Assembly: GCA_031963225.1 (NCBI GenBank)
Contig: JASSUD010000091.1
Span: forward strand, 1-7,567
DNA: 7,567 bases
DNA from: JASSUD01 sp031963225
GTDB lineage: Bacteria; Pseudomonadota; Gammaproteobacteria; Burkholderiales; Burkholderiaceae
Direction: 5' to 3'
The translations under genes were made by a program, and so were the position numbers. The notes beneath the pieces are model-generated. The model saw only the letters and a list, made by a program, of their open reading frames with translations, had not been told where the DNA came from and ran no database searches. Positions 1 to 5,858 of the stretch are shown here, in pieces; positions within the stretch are counted from its first letter, which is position 1; each line of letters opens with the position of its first letter.

Positions 1-3
1 TAC

Positions 4-39
4 GCATGTTGGGGTTCCTTCGTCACCACCAACCTACCG
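4..39 (-). repeat. REP-like hairpin repeat, copy 1
   Basis: Read on the minus strand, the unit starts CGGTAG. A GTAG tetranucleotide (complement of 34-37) is followed directly by a bulged hairpin at 33-8: GTTGG, an unpaired T, GG, an 11-nt apical part TGACGAAGGAA, then CC and CCAAC. The apical part can close further as T-A, tandem G.A/A.G and C-G around a GAA triloop. GTAG followed by an imperfect hairpin is the known architecture of REP sequences mobilised by RAYT (TnpA-REP) transposases; assignment to that class is inference. It forms an inverted pair with the copy at 97-132 (34 of 36 bases match), separated by 57 bp. Confidence 0.75.
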
Positions 40-96
40 AGATGCATATAAAAAAGGGTTCTATCAAGCTCTACCCACCACAAGAAAAATAAAGCA

Positions 97-132
97 CGGT
101 AGGTTGGTGGTGAGGAACGAACCCCAACATGC
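97..132 (+). repeat. REP-like hairpin repeat, copy 2 (inverted partner of copy 1)
   Basis: On the plus strand GTAG (99-102) is followed by the bulged hairpin 103-128, with apical sequence TGAGGAACGAA. Compared with copies 1 and 3 the only changes in the 36-bp unit are a C to G and a G to C, and these two positions face each other in the predicted loop. Together with copy 1 it makes a BIME-like inverted pair spanning 4-132. Seen from the leftward panB operon, this hairpin lies about 105 nt past the panB stop and is followed by T-rich sequence (complement of 82-96), so it could serve as an mRNA 3' end structure. Confidence 0.75.
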
Positions 133-200
133 AGACCACCACGTTCTTTATGACCAGCTTACAAATTCTTAAAGAAAAAGGTTAATAAGTTATCCTCTTT

Positions 201-239
201 GCTCTCTCATATGCCGCATTAATGTTTGAGAGCGTTTTT
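201..239 (+). terminator. possible weak terminator hairpin at the panB end
   Basis: GCTCTC (201-206) and GAGAGC (228-233) form a 6-bp stem with a 21-nt loop, followed on the plus strand by GTTTTT (234-239). The T-tract is on the plus-strand side, so it would stop rightward transcription entering from outside the window. For the leftward panB transcript the hairpin lies directly after the stop codon but is not followed by a T-run. The stem is short and the loop large, so this is a weak call. Confidence 0.3.
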
Positions 240-1050
240 AAACCCAGTGCTGAGCTTCTGGAAAGGTTCCATTTTTGACAGCATCCACGTAAGCGCGCAC
301 TGCATCAGCAATGCTGGAATACCCAGCTAGAAAATTTTTGCTAAAACGCGGAGGATGTGCACTCAAACCCAATAGGTCGTGTAACACTAAAATCTGCCCG
401 GAGCAGTGCGGCCCTGCACCAATTCCTATGGTGGGGCATTGCACGGTAGAGCTCACTTTTTCGGCTAGGCTAGCTGGAATTGCTTCAAGAACCAGCATAT
501 CTGCTCCTGCATCGGCCAGCGCACAGGCGTCTTCTAGAAGTTGTTTGGCTTGGGCAGGCTCTTTAGCCTGCATTTTGAACCCACCCAAGGTATGTACTGA
601 TTGGGGGGTGAGGCCTAGATGTGCACATACGGGAATCCCCCGTTGTTGTAAAAAATGCACAGTGTCTGCTAGCCAAGCGCCTCCTTCGAGTTTTACCACA
701 TGGGCGCCTGCACGCATGAGTTGCGCTGCATGGGTAAACGCTTCTTGTGGAGTGGCATAGGTTCCGAAAGGTAGGTCTGTCATCAGCAGGGCTGTGGTGT
801 TACCTCGTGCCACACAGCGAGTGTGGTAGGCCATATTTTCTATGGATACAGGCAAGGTGGTCGCATGGCCTTGTAATACATTCCCTAAAGAATCTCCCAC
901 TAGCAGCATTTCTACACCCGCTTCATTGAGTACCTGCGCAAAACTGGCGTCATAGCAAGTTAAGGAAGCAATCTTGTGAGATTGTTCATGCATGCGCTGG
1001 AGCTCGGGCAAGGTGGTGGCGCGAGGATGGGTAGGTTTAGAGGAGCTCAT
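238..1050 (-). CDS. panB: 3-methyl-2-oxobutanoate hydroxymethyltransferase (PanB)
   Basis: Cytoplasmic enzyme of pantothenate (vitamin B5/coenzyme A) synthesis. It transfers a hydroxymethyl group from 5,10-methylene-tetrahydrofolate to 2-oxoisovalerate, giving ketopantoate. The 270-residue product is close to the E. coli length (264) and is a complete TIM-barrel enzyme. Magnesium ligands are visible at D53 (VGDSLG), D92 (LMTDLPFG) and E122 (KLEGG), and the catalytic glutamate is E189 (LVLEAIP), matching E. coli D45, D84, E114 and E181. The GIGAG phosphate/substrate loop and a CSGQ-LVLHD-LLG motif are also present. The ATG overlaps the folK stop in an ATGA quartet, which indicates translational coupling and fixes the start. 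From memory, many Burkholderiales carry a deoxynucleoside kinase gene between folK and panB; it is absent here. Within the window, no gene follows panB in the remaining 237 bp, so panC is not directly next to it. Confidence 0.96.
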   Translation of the reverse strand: MSSSKPTHPRATTLPELQRMHEQSHKIASLTCYDASFAQVLNEAGVEMLLVGDSLGNVLQGHATTLPVSIENMAYHTRCVARGNTTALLMTDLPFGTYATPQEAFTHAAQLMRAGAHVVKLEGGAWLADTVHFLQQRGIPVCAHLGLTPQSVHTLGGFKMQAKEPAQAKQLLEDACALADAGADMLVLEAIPASLAEKVSSTVQCPTIGIGAGPHCSGQILVLHDLLGLSAHPPRFSKNFLAGYSSIADAVRAYVDAVKNGTFPEAQHWV

Positions 1051-1622
1051 AACGGACCTATTTTCTCAATATATTGGAAAAGGGAAGGGGTGGCAGGTGT
1101 GGTGCCATGTTCATTTTCTTGCAAAGACGCGGCGCAAAAAGAGGGCAGTCCCGCTTCCTTTGCAGAAAAATGCAGTTTTTTCAAAAAAACGAGGGCGGGT
1201 CCGGCTTTAGGAATCTCAATGTGCGGATTGAGTTCTAAAAGGGGCACTAAAACAAACGCACGATCGGTTAAGCGGGGATGAGGAATAACTAAATCGTCTT
1301 CTTCAATGCAGTACGCACCGTATAACAAGATATCGATGTCGAGTGTGCGAGGCGCATTCCGATACGAGCGTGTTCGGTGAAATGCATTTTCAATACTCTG
1401 GCAGAGTATGAGCAATGCCTGAGGGGATAGCGTGGTTTCAATAGCTACGACCGTGTTGCAATAATTCTCTCCGTCGGCATCTACAGGATGCGTTTTGTAG
1501 AGGCTTGCGACTTGCACATTTTGAATGCTTGGATGCTTTTTAAAAGATTCAATAGCTTGTCTAACCGTTAATTCTGCTTGGCCTAGATTGGCTCCTAAGC
1601 CAAGATAGGCAATGGTAGTCAT
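1047..1622 (-). CDS. folK: 2-amino-4-hydroxy-6-hydroxymethyldihydropteridine pyrophosphokinase (HPPK, FolK)
   Basis: Transfers pyrophosphate from ATP to 6-hydroxymethyl-7,8-dihydropterin, the step before dihydropteroate synthase in folate synthesis. The start is set at the ATG giving MTTIAYLGLGANLG, because the HPPK fold begins with this first strand and the G-LGANLG loop. The frame stays open upstream to a GTG at 1667, but those 15 codons lie partly inside a palindromic repeat and have no family match. With this numbering the magnesium-binding D95 and D97 (RTLDIDILLYG) and the IPHPRL motif at 113-118 fall exactly where E. coli has them. The protein has 191 residues against about 160 in E. 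coli; the extra is a C-terminal tail after the LVPLLELNP segment, whose role is unknown. No good Shine-Dalgarno sequence is visible. It is separated from pcnB by 63 bp containing a strong palindrome and overlaps panB by 4 bp. Confidence 0.94.
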   Translation of the reverse strand: MTTIAYLGLGANLGQAELTVRQAIESFKKHPSIQNVQVASLYKTHPVDADGENYCNTVVAIETTLSPQALLILCQSIENAFHRTRSYRNAPRTLDIDILLYGAYCIEEDDLVIPHPRLTDRAFVLVPLLELNPHIEIPKAGPALVFLKKLHFSAKEAGLPSFCAASLQENEHGTTPATPSLFQYIEKIGPL

Positions 1623-1641
1623 AAAAAATAAAGGTGTTAGA

Positions 1642-1673
1642 TAGGGCGTGCCCTCAATTGAGGGCACGCCCTA
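1642..1673. repeat. perfect 32-bp palindrome of the TA-GGGCGTG family between pcnB and folK
   Basis: The left arm TAGGGCGTGCCCTCAA is mirrored exactly by the right arm, with a central CAATTG (1655-1660). The ends match the terminal sequence of the 143-bp element at 3762-3904, and both carry the outer TA dinucleotide. The unit looks like two such ends fused at the shared CAATTG. In the pcnB-folK transcript it could fold into a stem of about 14 bp with an AAUU loop. No U-run follows immediately on either strand, so a classical terminator is unlikely; an RNA processing or stability element is possible (inference). Confidence 0.9.
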
Positions 1674-1685
1674 GTACAAAAAATT

Positions 1686-3401
1686 TTACTGATCCTGATT
1701 TTTAGGTGGGCGCTTTGCCTGCTCAACAGTATTGTCTGTAGCAGCCGCATCATTTTGCTCAAGCACGGTGGAGGTGGGTTTTTTAATCCTACGCCGGCGT
1801 GGCTTTTTATCCGCTTGCTCAGCATGGGCCGAGTGCGTTTTTGGCAGCGGGATAGGGTTGTTTTGAGCTTGTTTAATCAGCTCTTCACGCTCTTCAGGCG
1901 TAGCATCGATAAAGTTTGTCCACCATTGCCCTAACAGGATGTCACGTTCTCCAGCTTCACATCGCAGCAAGAGAAAATCGTACGCGGCTCTAAAACGAGG
2001 ATGTAGCAGTAATTTTGCTGCACTGCGCCCGCGTTTTTCTAAACGTGGCTGCATATCCCAGATGATGCGCATATCTCCAACATAGCGCTTTTGAATTGCG
2101 AGGCGCTCTGTCTGTATAAGCAGCGTGTCATTCATGGCGGTATACAGTGATGGAATTGGATTCTGTCCTTGTTTTAGCCCTTTTTCCCAGCGTGTGCGTA
2201 CTTCGTGCCAGAGAAGTGCTGCGAATAAAAAGCTAGGAGAAATCGATTTTCCTGACAATATGCGCTCGTCTGTACGAGAGAGGGCTAGCGTGAAAAACCG
2301 CTCACTTTGCGGTTGCTCTAACACTACATCTAATAGAGGTAGAACACCGTGATGCAAACCTTCTGCGCGTAAACGTTGCAAGCAGCTCAGGGCATGGCCG
2401 CAGAGTAAGAGTTTGAGCACTTCATCGAAAAGTCGTGCAGGAGGTACATTGCAAATGAGGTCCGCCAATTCACGTATGGGGGTGCGGGTGTCCGGAGCAA
2501 TATCAAAACCGAGCTTTGCAGCAAAGCGCACCGCGCGTAGCATCCGCATAGGGTCTTCGCGATAGCGGGTGGCGGGGTCGCCAATCATGCGCAATACATG
2601 CGCGTTCACATCAGCAACGCCATTGTAATAATCGACAATAGTTTGGGTTGCCGGATCGTAATACATCGCATTGATGGTGAAATCTCGCCGTGCGACGTCT
2701 TCGTGCTGGCTTCCCCATATATTGTCACGCAGGACTAAACCACTTGCATCCACAGCATGCGTATTAGCTTCGAGTTTGGAGTGGCGTCTGGAGCGCTTCA
2801 ATCCGCCGGAGGAAGCATCCTCTTTTGAAAAAAAGCGGCGTTTTTCCCGCACTTTAGTGGGAGCAGCATTCTGGGGCGCGTTATTAGAGGACGTTCGAAA
2901 TGTCGAGACCTCAATAATCTCTTTGCCAAAGGTAACATGCACGATCTGAAACCGCCGTCCAATCAATAGCGCGCGACGAAATGAAGCCCGCACTTCTTCG
3001 GGTGTGGCATCGGTTGCGACATCAAAGTCTTTGGGTTCTCTACCAAGCAATAAATCGCGTACAGCCCCTCCAACGATAAAGGCGTGATGCCCTTTTGCCT
3101 GCAACGTTTCAATGACGCGCAGTGCATTCGGGGAAATCAGCGACATATCGATGTGATGCACGCTAGCTGGGATCTTAGCTGGATTGCCTATATCTCCTGG
3201 TAAAGTATCTAGATGCTTTTTTTTGCGCGCACCTTTAGCAGGCGCTGGCAGAAAATCAATGGAAGACGCGGTGCGTTTTTTTCCAAAAAGTAGGCGGGAC
3301 ACAGGTCGGATTAGTAGATATATCAGCAGGTTAATAAATAGGCGTAGTGGCGCTATACGTATTAAACAATCCCTTAACCAAAGGATCTTTGTGTGTTTCA
3401 T
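1686..3401 (-). CDS. pcnB: poly(A) polymerase I (PcnB), class II nucleotidyltransferase family
   Basis: Adds 3' poly(A) tails to RNA, marking it for exonucleolytic decay; it belongs to the tRNA nucleotidyltransferase/poly(A) polymerase family. From the ATG at 3401 the product has 571 residues, longer than E. coli PcnB (465). The catalytic head shows GGAVRD at 111-116, the metal-binding D125-x-D127 (KDFDVATDA) and the RRDFTINA motif at 238-245, followed by RYREDPMRMLRAVRFAAKLGF. The rest matches betaproteobacterial PcnB and ends in a basic tail with a PRRRRIKKP run. Poly(A) polymerase is preferred over CCA-adding enzyme because of this overall similarity and the basic tail. The frame stays open to a GTG at 3446, but ATG 3401 is preferred: GGAG lies 10 nt upstream of it, and no such site precedes the GTG. 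The N-terminus then holds a hydrophobic stretch (about 19-39). A GTG at 3302 (V34) would give a more usual short N-terminus. A roughly 45-residue segment (about 171-218), rich in basic residues, separates EVSTFR from the LRDN motif. Confidence 0.93.
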   Translation of the reverse strand: MKHTKILWLRDCLIRIAPLRLFINLLIYLLIRPVSRLLFGKKRTASSIDFLPAPAKGARKKKHLDTLPGDIGNPAKIPASVHHIDMSLISPNALRVIETLQAKGHHAFIVGGAVRDLLLGREPKDFDVATDATPEEVRASFRRALLIGRRFQIVHVTFGKEIIEVSTFRTSSNNAPQNAAPTKVREKRRFFSKEDASSGGLKRSRRHSKLEANTHAVDASGLVLRDNIWGSQHEDVARRDFTINAMYYDPATQTIVDYYNGVADVNAHVLRMIGDPATRYREDPMRMLRAVRFAAKLGFDIAPDTRTPIRELADLICNVPPARLFDEVLKLLLCGHALSCLQRLRAEGLHHGVLPLLDVVLEQPQSERFFTLALSRTDERILSGKSISPSFLFAALLWHEVRTRWEKGLKQGQNPIPSLYTAMNDTLLIQTERLAIQKRYVGDMRIIWDMQPRLEKRGRSAAKLLLHPRFRAAYDFLLLRCEAGERDILLGQWWTNFIDATPEEREELIKQAQNNPIPLPKTHSAHAEQADKKPRRRRIKKPTSTVLEQNDAAATDNTVEQAKRPPKNQDQ

Positions 3402-3464
3402 AAAATGTGTGCTCCACACTGCGCTTATTAGAATTGGCTCTATCACTTTGTGAGAGCATGTAAT

Positions 3465-3498
3465 AAAAAACCCCGATAGATCAAATCCCTCGGGGTTT
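3465..3498 (-). terminator. rho-independent terminator of tRNA-Leu
   Basis: On the minus strand a stem AAACCCCGA (3498-3490) pairs with TCGGGGTTT (3476-3468), with a 13-nt loop, and the stem runs into a tract of six T (complement of 3465-3470). It lies about 35 nt past the tRNA 3' end and before the pcnB start, so the tRNA and the pcnB operon should be separate transcription units. Confidence 0.88.
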
Positions 3499-3534
3499 CA
3501 TAGAATTTTAAGCATGTTCGAAGCAATTTTTGTT

Positions 3535-3619
<85 letters not shown>

Positions 3620-3649
3620 TTTGCACAGACAATCTTTCAAAAGCATGCC

Positions 3650-3677
3650 ATTATAGTGCGTCGCGTCGCCGGGTCAA
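3650..3677 (-). promoter_or_regulatory. sigma-70 promoter of tRNA-Leu
   Basis: On the minus strand TTGACC (complement of 3672-3677) and a perfect TATAAT (complement of 3650-3655) are separated by 16 bp. Expected transcription start is near 3642, leaving a 5' leader of a little over 20 nt before the mature tRNA end at 3619. An A/T-rich stretch (3676-3697) lies just upstream of the -35 box and could act as an UP element. Confidence 0.85.
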
Positions 3678-3761
3678 TTATTATATTCATCCTTATATCC
3701 CTATCGTGAGCTAGCCTCTAAAATAGAGGACCTGAAAAGTCCTGAAAATAAGCGCTACCCT

Positions 3762-3904
3762 AGGGCGTGTTCTCAATTGTTCCAAAGGGCCCATCTTCGG
3801 GGTCGTGGGGCGCCAGGTATTCACCACTGTACTTAAGTACATCCGGATCCTGCGCTCCTGCTCCCCCAAATAGGTTCCCTTTTGGACAATTGAGGACACG
3901 CCCT
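3762..3904. mobile_element. 143-bp foldback/MITE-like element upstream of ilvI
   Basis: The ends are inverted repeats of about 25 bp: AGGGCGTGTTCTCAATTGTT on the left, and AGGGCGTGTCCTCAATTGTC on the right read on the minus strand. Each end is bordered by TA. Similarity between the two arms continues inward with small gaps to a central 14-bp palindrome TGTACTTAAGTACA (3828-3841), close to the exact middle, so the whole unit is one long imperfect inverted repeat. It contains no transposase; the open frames on both strands follow from its symmetry. A TA-flanked element without coding capacity fits a MITE mobilised by a transposase elsewhere in the genome, but the parent family cannot be named from this window. 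Transcribed as part of the ilv leader it would form a large hairpin. Confidence 0.75.
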
Positions 3905-3936
3905 AAAGGGCTGCTTAGCTTCTAGGACACGCCCTA
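3904..3936. repeat. degenerate TA-GGGCGTG unit abutting the foldback element
   Basis: The right half TAGGACACGCCCTA (3923-3936) is identical to the right half of the unit at 5776-5789. The left half, AAGGGCTGCTTAGC, is a decayed version of the expected end. The length (33 bp from TA to TA) equals that of the other short units. It shares its left TA with the end of the 143-bp element and lies 31 bp before the ilvI start. Confidence 0.6.
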
Positions 3937-3967
3937 CCATTGCTAAAAAGTTTCTAAAGAATCCACG

Positions 3968-5737
3968 ATGAACGAGTCTGAAAATACTGAAAGTGTGACA
4001 GCCAGCCCATCTATCGGCGCAACCGTGCTTATGAAAGCACTAGCGCATGAAGGGGTGGAGTTTATCTGGGGTTACCCTGGCGGGTCTGTGCTACATATTT
4101 ATGATGAACTGTATAAGCAAGATGCGGTTCAGCATATTCTTGTGCGTCATGAGCAAGCTGCCGTGCATGCAGCCGATGCCTATGCACGCTCGACGGGGAA
4201 AGTGGGTGTATGTCTGGTTACATCAGGGCCAGGTGCTACCAATGCCGTTACAGGTATTGCCACGGCTTATATGGATTCCATTCCATTGGTGGTGATTAGT
4301 GGTCAAGTGCCTCGCGCAGCTATTGGACAAGATGCTTTTCAAGAATGCGATACGGTAGGTATTACCAGGCCGTGTGTGAAGCATAATTTTTTGGTGAAAG
4401 ATGTAAATTTGCTCGCGTCAACGATAGCAAAAGCTTTTCACATTGCGCGTACAGGCCGGCCTGGTCCTGTTTTGGTGGATATTCCTAAAGATGTGTCGAA
4501 GGAGCTTTGCGAATTTGACTATCCAAAAAGTATTCATTTGCGCTCGTACAACCCCATTACAAAAGGGCATTCAGGCCATATTCACAAAGCGTTAGACGCA
4601 TTATTAAGTGCAGAGCGCCCCTATATTTATACCGGTGGTGGCGTGATTTCAGCGAATGCTTCGTCTGAACTCAATCAATTCGCTGATATTTTAGGTTACC
4701 CCGTCACGAATACCTTGATGGGTTTGGGTGGCTTTCGGGCATCCGATAAGAAATTTTTGGGCATGCTCGGCATGCATGGTACGTATGAAGCCAATATGGC
4801 CATGCAGCATTGCGATGTGCTTATTGCTATTGGCGCGCGTTTTGATGACCGCGTGATTGGTAATACAGAGCACTTTGCACAAATGCCGCGTACTATTATT
4901 CATATTGATATTGACCCTTCTTCCATTTCTAAACGCGTAAAAGTCGATATTCCAATCGTTGGGGATGTGAAGGAAGTGTTACTACAGATGCTTGAGCGTT
5001 TGCCTGCTATGCAAAGATCGCATAGTGAGAAACCTGCGTATAAGGCGCAACAAGCGGCTAGAGCAGCATGGTGGGAGCAAATTGAAGCCTGGCGACAAAT
5101 AGATTGCATGAAGTATGACCGAGCCAGTGATATTGTGAAGCCTCAATATGTGATCGAGGTTTTGCATAAACTGACCAATGGCAATGCATTTGTATGCTCA
5201 GATGTGGGGCAACATCAGATGTGGGCTGCGCAATATTACAAATTCGATCAACCGCGCCGTTGGATTAATTCAGGCGGTCTAGGGACGATGGGATTTGGGT
5301 TGCCGGCTGCGATGGGAGTTAAGATGGCGCATCCAAATGACGATGTGGTGTGTGTGACCGGTGAGGGCTCTATCCAGATGTGTATTCAAGAGTTGTCTAC
5401 CTGCTTGCAGCACGATACTCCGATTAAGATCGTTTCTCTTAATAATCGCTACCTTGGCATGGTGCGCCAATGGCAGCAGATTGAATACAAAAAACGCTAT
5501 TCCCATTCCTATATGGAAGCATTGCCTGATTTTGTGAAATTGGCGCAGGCGTATGGCCATGTAGGAATGCGTATCGAAAAACCCTCCGAAGTCGAACCCG
5601 CTCTGCGAGAAGCGCTTGCTTTAAAAAATCGGACGGTTTTTTTAGATTTTCAAACCGATCAGCAAGAGAATGTTTGGCCTATGGTACAAGCAGGGCAAGG
5701 AATTACAGAGATGCTCTTGGGGTCAGAAGATTTATAA
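3968..5737 (+). CDS. ilvI: acetolactate (acetohydroxyacid) synthase large, catalytic subunit
   Basis: Thiamine diphosphate enzyme joining two pyruvates into 2-acetolactate (valine/leucine branch), or pyruvate and 2-oxobutyrate into acetohydroxybutyrate (isoleucine branch). It acts with the regulatory subunit encoded next door. At 589 residues it is full length. The N-terminal pyrimidine-binding domain holds the GYPGG motif (35-39) and the catalytic glutamate E62 in RHEQAAVHAADAYAR. A central FAD-binding-type domain follows. The C-terminal diphosphate-binding domain has GEGS at 465-468 and NN at 492-493, the metal-binding motif with GEG in place of GDG; from memory GEG is usual in betaproteobacterial homologues. 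NNRYLGMV-QWQ resembles E. coli IlvI, hence the symbol, although ilvB is also used. The ATG has only a weak upstream AAAG as ribosome binding site. It is the first gene of ilvI-ilvH-ilvC, with the foldback element just before it. Confidence 0.96.
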   Translation: MNESENTESVTASPSIGATVLMKALAHEGVEFIWGYPGGSVLHIYDELYKQDAVQHILVRHEQAAVHAADAYARSTGKVGVCLVTSGPGATNAVTGIATAYMDSIPLVVISGQVPRAAIGQDAFQECDTVGITRPCVKHNFLVKDVNLLASTIAKAFHIARTGRPGPVLVDIPKDVSKELCEFDYPKSIHLRSYNPITKGHSGHIHKALDALLSAERPYIYTGGGVISANASSELNQFADILGYPVTNTLMGLGGFRASDKKFLGMLGMHGTYEANMAMQHCDVLIAIGARFDDRVIGNTEHFAQMPRTIIHIDIDPSSISKRVKVDIPIVGDVKEVLLQMLERLPAMQRSHSEKPAYKAQQAARAAWWEQIEAWRQIDCMKYDRASDIVKPQYVIEVLHKLTNGNAFVCSDVGQHQMWAAQYYKFDQPRRWINSGGLGTMGFGLPAAMGVKMAHPNDDVVCVTGEGSIQMCIQELSTCLQHDTPIKIVSLNNRYLGMVRQWQQIEYKKRYSHSYMEALPDFVKLAQAYGHVGMRIEKPSEVEPALREALALKNRTVFLDFQTDQQENVWPMVQAGQGITEMLLGSEDL

Positions 5738-5756
5738 GCATTTCTCATTCATACTC

Positions 5757-5789
5757 TAGGCCATGTCCTCAATTGTAGGACACGCCCTA
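5757..5789. repeat. 33-bp near-palindrome of the TA-GGGCGTG family between ilvI and ilvH
   Basis: The left arm TAGGCCATGTCCT and the right arm AGGACACGCCCTA are complementary except at two positions and flank CAATTGT (5770-5776). The stem extends by one more C-G pair on the outside (5756/5790). It has the same TA borders and CAATTG core as the units at 1642 and 3762. It sits within the 121-bp ilvI-ilvH gap, so the ilv mRNA would carry a hairpin between the two subunit genes, where it could affect their relative expression (inference). Confidence 0.8.
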
Positions 5790-5809
5790 GCGAAATTCGA
5801 AGATTTGGT

Positions 5810-5825
5810 CCTAAGTGACCTTAGG
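5810..5825. other. small hairpin upstream of ilvH
   Basis: CCTAAG (5810-5815) and CTTAGG (5820-5825) form a 6-bp stem with a TGAC loop. A T-run (5842-5847) lies 16 nt farther on, too far for a normal intrinsic terminator. It is the second hairpin in the ilvI-ilvH gap and ends 33 bp before the ilvH ATG. Its role is unknown and it may be chance. Confidence 0.4.
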
Positions 5826-5858
5826 CCGTTTATGATTCACCTTTTTTCTTTGTAAAGC

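Larger units (their letters stand above)
3620..3967. other. 348-bp non-coding region between tRNA-Leu and ilvI
   Basis: This stretch holds the leftward tRNA promoter (3650-3677), a small hairpin CCTCTA-AAA-TAGAGG (3715-3729), a tandem CCTGAAAA repeat (3731-3748), the 143-bp foldback element (3762-3904) and an adjoining degenerate unit (3904-3936). The ilv promoter must lie here or inside the element, but I find no convincing -35/-10 pair on the plus strand. I also see no leader peptide rich in Ile, Val or Leu codons of the kind used for ilv attenuation; the only ATG-started frame near the left end (3645) encodes three residues. Confidence 0.7.

Noticed and set aside
4..132. CRISPR array
   Set aside because: Two inverted copies and one distant copy, with no regular spacers and no cas genes.
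311..760. 149-codon frame on the plus strand opposite panB
   Set aside because: Antisense shadow of a well-supported gene; its product looks like no protein family I know.
1623..1667. Upstream GTG start adding 15 residues to FolK
   Set aside because: The extension is encoded partly by the palindromic repeat, and the HPPK fold begins at the internal ATG, which places D95, D97 and H115 as in E. coli.
3402..3446. Upstream GTG start adding 15 residues to PcnB
   Set aside because: No ribosome binding site precedes it, while GGAG precedes the ATG at 3401.
3711..3899. 62-codon open frame on the minus strand through the foldback element
   Set aside because: It lies in a near-symmetric repeat, has no recognisable transposase or other domain, and its mirror on the plus strand is open too.
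3767..3925. GTG-started frame of 52 codons on the plus strand, as an ilv leader peptide
   Set aside because: It starts inside the repeat end, has no ribosome binding site and is not rich in Ile, Val or Leu codons.
3914..3948. Promoter for ilvI just upstream of the gene (TGC-TAAAAA with TTCTAG 17 bp upstream)
   Set aside because: The -35 match is poor and the -10 box departs from consensus; not strong enough to annotate.
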